DNA of 7,369 nucleotides, from contig QIKS01000084.1 in the NCBI GenBank assembly GCA_003233025.1, positions 1 through 7,369 of the forward strand. Direction: 5' to 3'. This document shows, one piece after another, positions 5,582 to 7,369 of this stretch. Position 1 is the first letter of the stretch; each line of letters begins with the position of its first letter. Source of the stretch: Hellea balneolensis. GTDB taxonomy: Bacteria; Pseudomonadota; Alphaproteobacteria; Caulobacterales; Maricaulaceae. The translations under genes and the position numbers were made by a program. The notes beneath the pieces are model-generated. The model was not told the DNA's origin, searched no databases, and saw nothing but the letters and a program-made list of their open reading frames with translations.

Positions 5582-6689
5582 AACCTTGACGCTTGCCTTG
5601 GGCGAGCGTTCATACCCTATTATCATTGGCCAAAGCCTGCTGGCTCAGGCGGGCAAATATATAAAGCCGCACTTGGCGGGAAAGCGCATTTGTATCATCA
5701 GCGACGCCGCGGTTGCGGATCTGCATCTGCAAGCCCTCATGGCCGGCTTGGCTGATCTGGACGGTTGCGCCATAGACAGCATTATCCTGCCGCCCGGAGA
5801 GGCGACGAAAAGCTTTGATGTTTTGGAAGATGTGTTGGGGCAACTCCTGGAGAAAAATTTTTCGCGCAATGATTGCCTGATCGCCTTTGGCGGCGGGGTC
5901 ATTGGTGATTTGACCGGGTTCGCGGCGAGTATCCTTAAACGCGGCTGCCGCTTTATCCAAATCCCGACCACATTACTGGCACAGGTTGATAGCGCCGTTG
6001 GCGGCAAAACCGCCATTAACACCAAAGTGGGCAAAAACCTGATCGGCAGTTTCTATCAACCCAAATTGGTGCTGGCCGATACCGATGTGCTGGGTACTTT
6101 ACCCGTCCGGGAGTTAAAGGCGGGGTATGGGGAAGTGTTAAAATACGGTCTGATTAATGACCCTGAATTTTTCGGCTGGCTCACACAAAACGGCGGAGAG
6201 AAAATCATCGCCTGCGATCCAAAAGCGCTGGCATATGCTATCGAAACGTCTTGCGCCGCCAAAGCCGCGATTGTCAAACAGGACGAGCGCGAGCACGGCG
6301 TGCGCGCTTTGCTCAATCTCGGCCATACATTCGCCCACGCTTTGGAGGCGAGGGCTGGCTATGGGGGCACATTATTACACGGGGAAGCGGTGAGCGCTGG
6401 CATGTTGATGGCGTTTGAATTTTCAAGCGACCAAGGTCTGTGCCCGCCAGAGGACGTGGAGCGCCTGCGCGTCCACCAAGACAAGTTAGGGCTTTGCACG
6501 GCGGATAATTTGGCGGCCATTTTGTTTGAAGACCCCAAGGTCCTGCTCGGTTTCATGGCGGCGGACAAGAAAAACACCAATGACCAGTTAAATTTGATCT
6601 TGGCGCGGGGTATTGGCAAAGCCTTCCTCGCTGATAATGTGGATAAAGACAAAATACTGTCTTATCTGACGCAAAAAAAGGAGGGCTAG
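5571..6689 (+). CDS. aroB: 3-dehydroquinate synthase
   Basis: AroB converts DAHP to 3-dehydroquinate, the second step of the shikimate pathway, using NAD+ and a divalent metal, usually zinc. The product is 372 residues (E. coli 362). It has PGEATK (75-80), the NAD-binding FGGGVIGDLTGFAAS (106-120), and IPTTLLAQVDSAVGGKTAIN (131-150) with the active-site Lys146. VGKNLIG follows. The three metal ligands are E188 (GYGEVLKYG), H252 (LGHTFAHALE) and H270 (LHGEAV). The ATG at 5571 lies inside the end of aroK and gives the usual amino end; the open frame reaches further upstream only as a shadow of aroK. The ribosome binding site is weak, so translation is probably coupled to aroK. Confidence 0.97.
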   Translation: MTVKTLTLALGERSYPIIIGQSLLAQAGKYIKPHLAGKRICIISDAAVADLHLQALMAGLADLDGCAIDSIILPPGEATKSFDVLEDVLGQLLEKNFSRNDCLIAFGGGVIGDLTGFAASILKRGCRFIQIPTTLLAQVDSAVGGKTAINTKVGKNLIGSFYQPKLVLADTDVLGTLPVRELKAGYGEVLKYGLINDPEFFGWLTQNGGEKIIACDPKALAYAIETSCAAKAAIVKQDEREHGVRALLNLGHTFAHALEARAGYGGTLLHGEAVSAGMLMAFEFSSDQGLCPPEDVERLRVHQDKLGLCTADNLAAILFEDPKVLLGFMAADKKNTNDQLNLILARGIGKAFLADNVDKDKILSYLTQKKEG

Positions 6690-6690
6690 G

Positions 6691-7369
6691 GTGGAGGTGT
6701 TTCTTGAGACGGAAAACATCATAATATTGGTTGTGATTGTCGGGTTGATTGTGGTTTCGGGTTTTTTCTCAGGTTCGGAAACCGCCCTGACTGCCGCGTC
6801 GCGCGCCCGCATCCATGCTAAAGCTCAAGAGGGTGATAAGCGTGCGCAAATCGTCGCCCGGCTTTTGGAGCGGCGCGAGCGACTTATCGGCGCGCTCTTG
6901 CTTGGCAATAATCTGGTCAATATTTTGGCTTCGTCCTTGATGGCGGGCTTGATGTTATCGATTTTTGGTGATGCGGTCATTTTGTATGCCACAGCCGTTA
7001 TGACATTGCTGATCCTCATTTTTGCAGAAGTTCTGCCAAAAACCTATGCCATCAGTAGGCCGGATAAGGCCGCTATGACTGTCGCCTGGCCAGTGGGGCT
7101 GCTGGTTAAGGTTTTTGCCCCTATAGTCGCCATGATCCAGTTTTTGGTCAACGGGGTGTTGAGGTTGTTTGGTGTGAGCGCAAGCGACCAATCCTGGACG
7201 GCCACCGAGGAAATCCGCAGTGCGATTAATCTGCACCATTCAGAAGGCAGTGTCGAAAAAAGCGAACGCGACCAAATCGTCGGGGTTTTGACCATTGGTG
7301 ATCTTCGTGTTGACGATGTGATGATCCACCGCAAAAACCTGGTGATGATCGAGGCCGGGCAACCGGCTT
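6691..7369 (+). CDS. CNNM/CorC (HlyC/CorC) family membrane protein, 5' part
   Basis: The gene starts at GTG 6691, one base after the aroB TAG. A strong site, AAGGAGGG (6679-6686), sits 4-6 bases upstream. The frame stays open for 226 residues to the window edge. The visible part is a DUF21/CNNM transmembrane domain. Hydrophobic segments lie at about 10-27, 66-92, 95-112 and 131-160. The family signature SGFFSGSETALTAASRARI is at 23-41, LLLGNNLVNILASS at 69-82 and the FAEVLPK motif at 111-117. After 165 comes an acidic linker leading to CBS domains, with DLRVDDVMIHR (204-214) opening the first. Relatives are implicated in magnesium or cobalt transport, although some were named haemolysins. The substrate cannot be told here. 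It shares an operon with aroK and aroB. Confidence 0.92.
   Translation, partial: MEVFLETENIIILVVIVGLIVVSGFFSGSETALTAASRARIHAKAQEGDKRAQIVARLLERRERLIGALLLGNNLVNILASSLMAGLMLSIFGDAVILYATAVMTLLILIFAEVLPKTYAISRPDKAAMTVAWPVGLLVKVFAPIVAMIQFLVNGVLRLFGVSASDQSWTATEEIRSAINLHHSEGSVEKSERDQIVGVLTIGDLRVDDVMIHRKNLVMIEAGQPA

Overview
The window reads as chromosomal DNA of an alphaproteobacterium of intermediate GC content. The evidence is the gene content and order: accA next to xerD on the minus strand, divergent from aroK-aroB and a CNNM/CorC-like membrane protein on the plus strand. I recall this arrangement from several alphaproteobacterial orders. The proteins are also of alphaproteobacterial type, for example a 96-residue L28 and an AccA with a YLDFE amino end. 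The order or genus cannot be named from the sequence alone.

Layout. Bases 1-732 contain no convincing gene. They hold four copies of a palindrome with half-site TGAATGAAC (centres near 101, 163, 351 and 514), which looks like a TetR-family operator. A purine-rich tandem-repeat tract lies between copies 2 and 3. A consensus -35 box facing left lies between copies 1 and 2, so the controlled gene is probably just outside the left edge. The leader of rpmB follows, then rpmB itself (L28, 733-1023, +) with a likely terminator after it.

Bases 1169-4899 are a minus-strand cluster. In transcription order it has a 46-residue single-span membrane protein (4759-4899), a 544-residue exported protein of unknown function (3116-4750), xerD (2202-3109) and accA (1169-2137). 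The first three are separated by only 6-8 bases. xerD is split by a one-base frameshift, although all six expected catalytic residues are present across the two frames.

From about 4938 rightwards, a plus-strand operon holds aroK (shikimate kinase), aroB (3-dehydroquinate synthase) and the start of a CNNM/CorC-family protein that runs off the right edge. aroK and aroB overlap by 11 bases, and the CNNM gene starts one base after the aroB stop. AroB forms the first ring of the shikimate pathway and AroK phosphorylates shikimate further along. AccA serves fatty-acid synthesis and XerD chromosome-dimer resolution, so most of the window is housekeeping. The less ordinary parts are the operator and repeat region, the xerD frameshift, and the tightly coupled small and exported proteins of unknown function.
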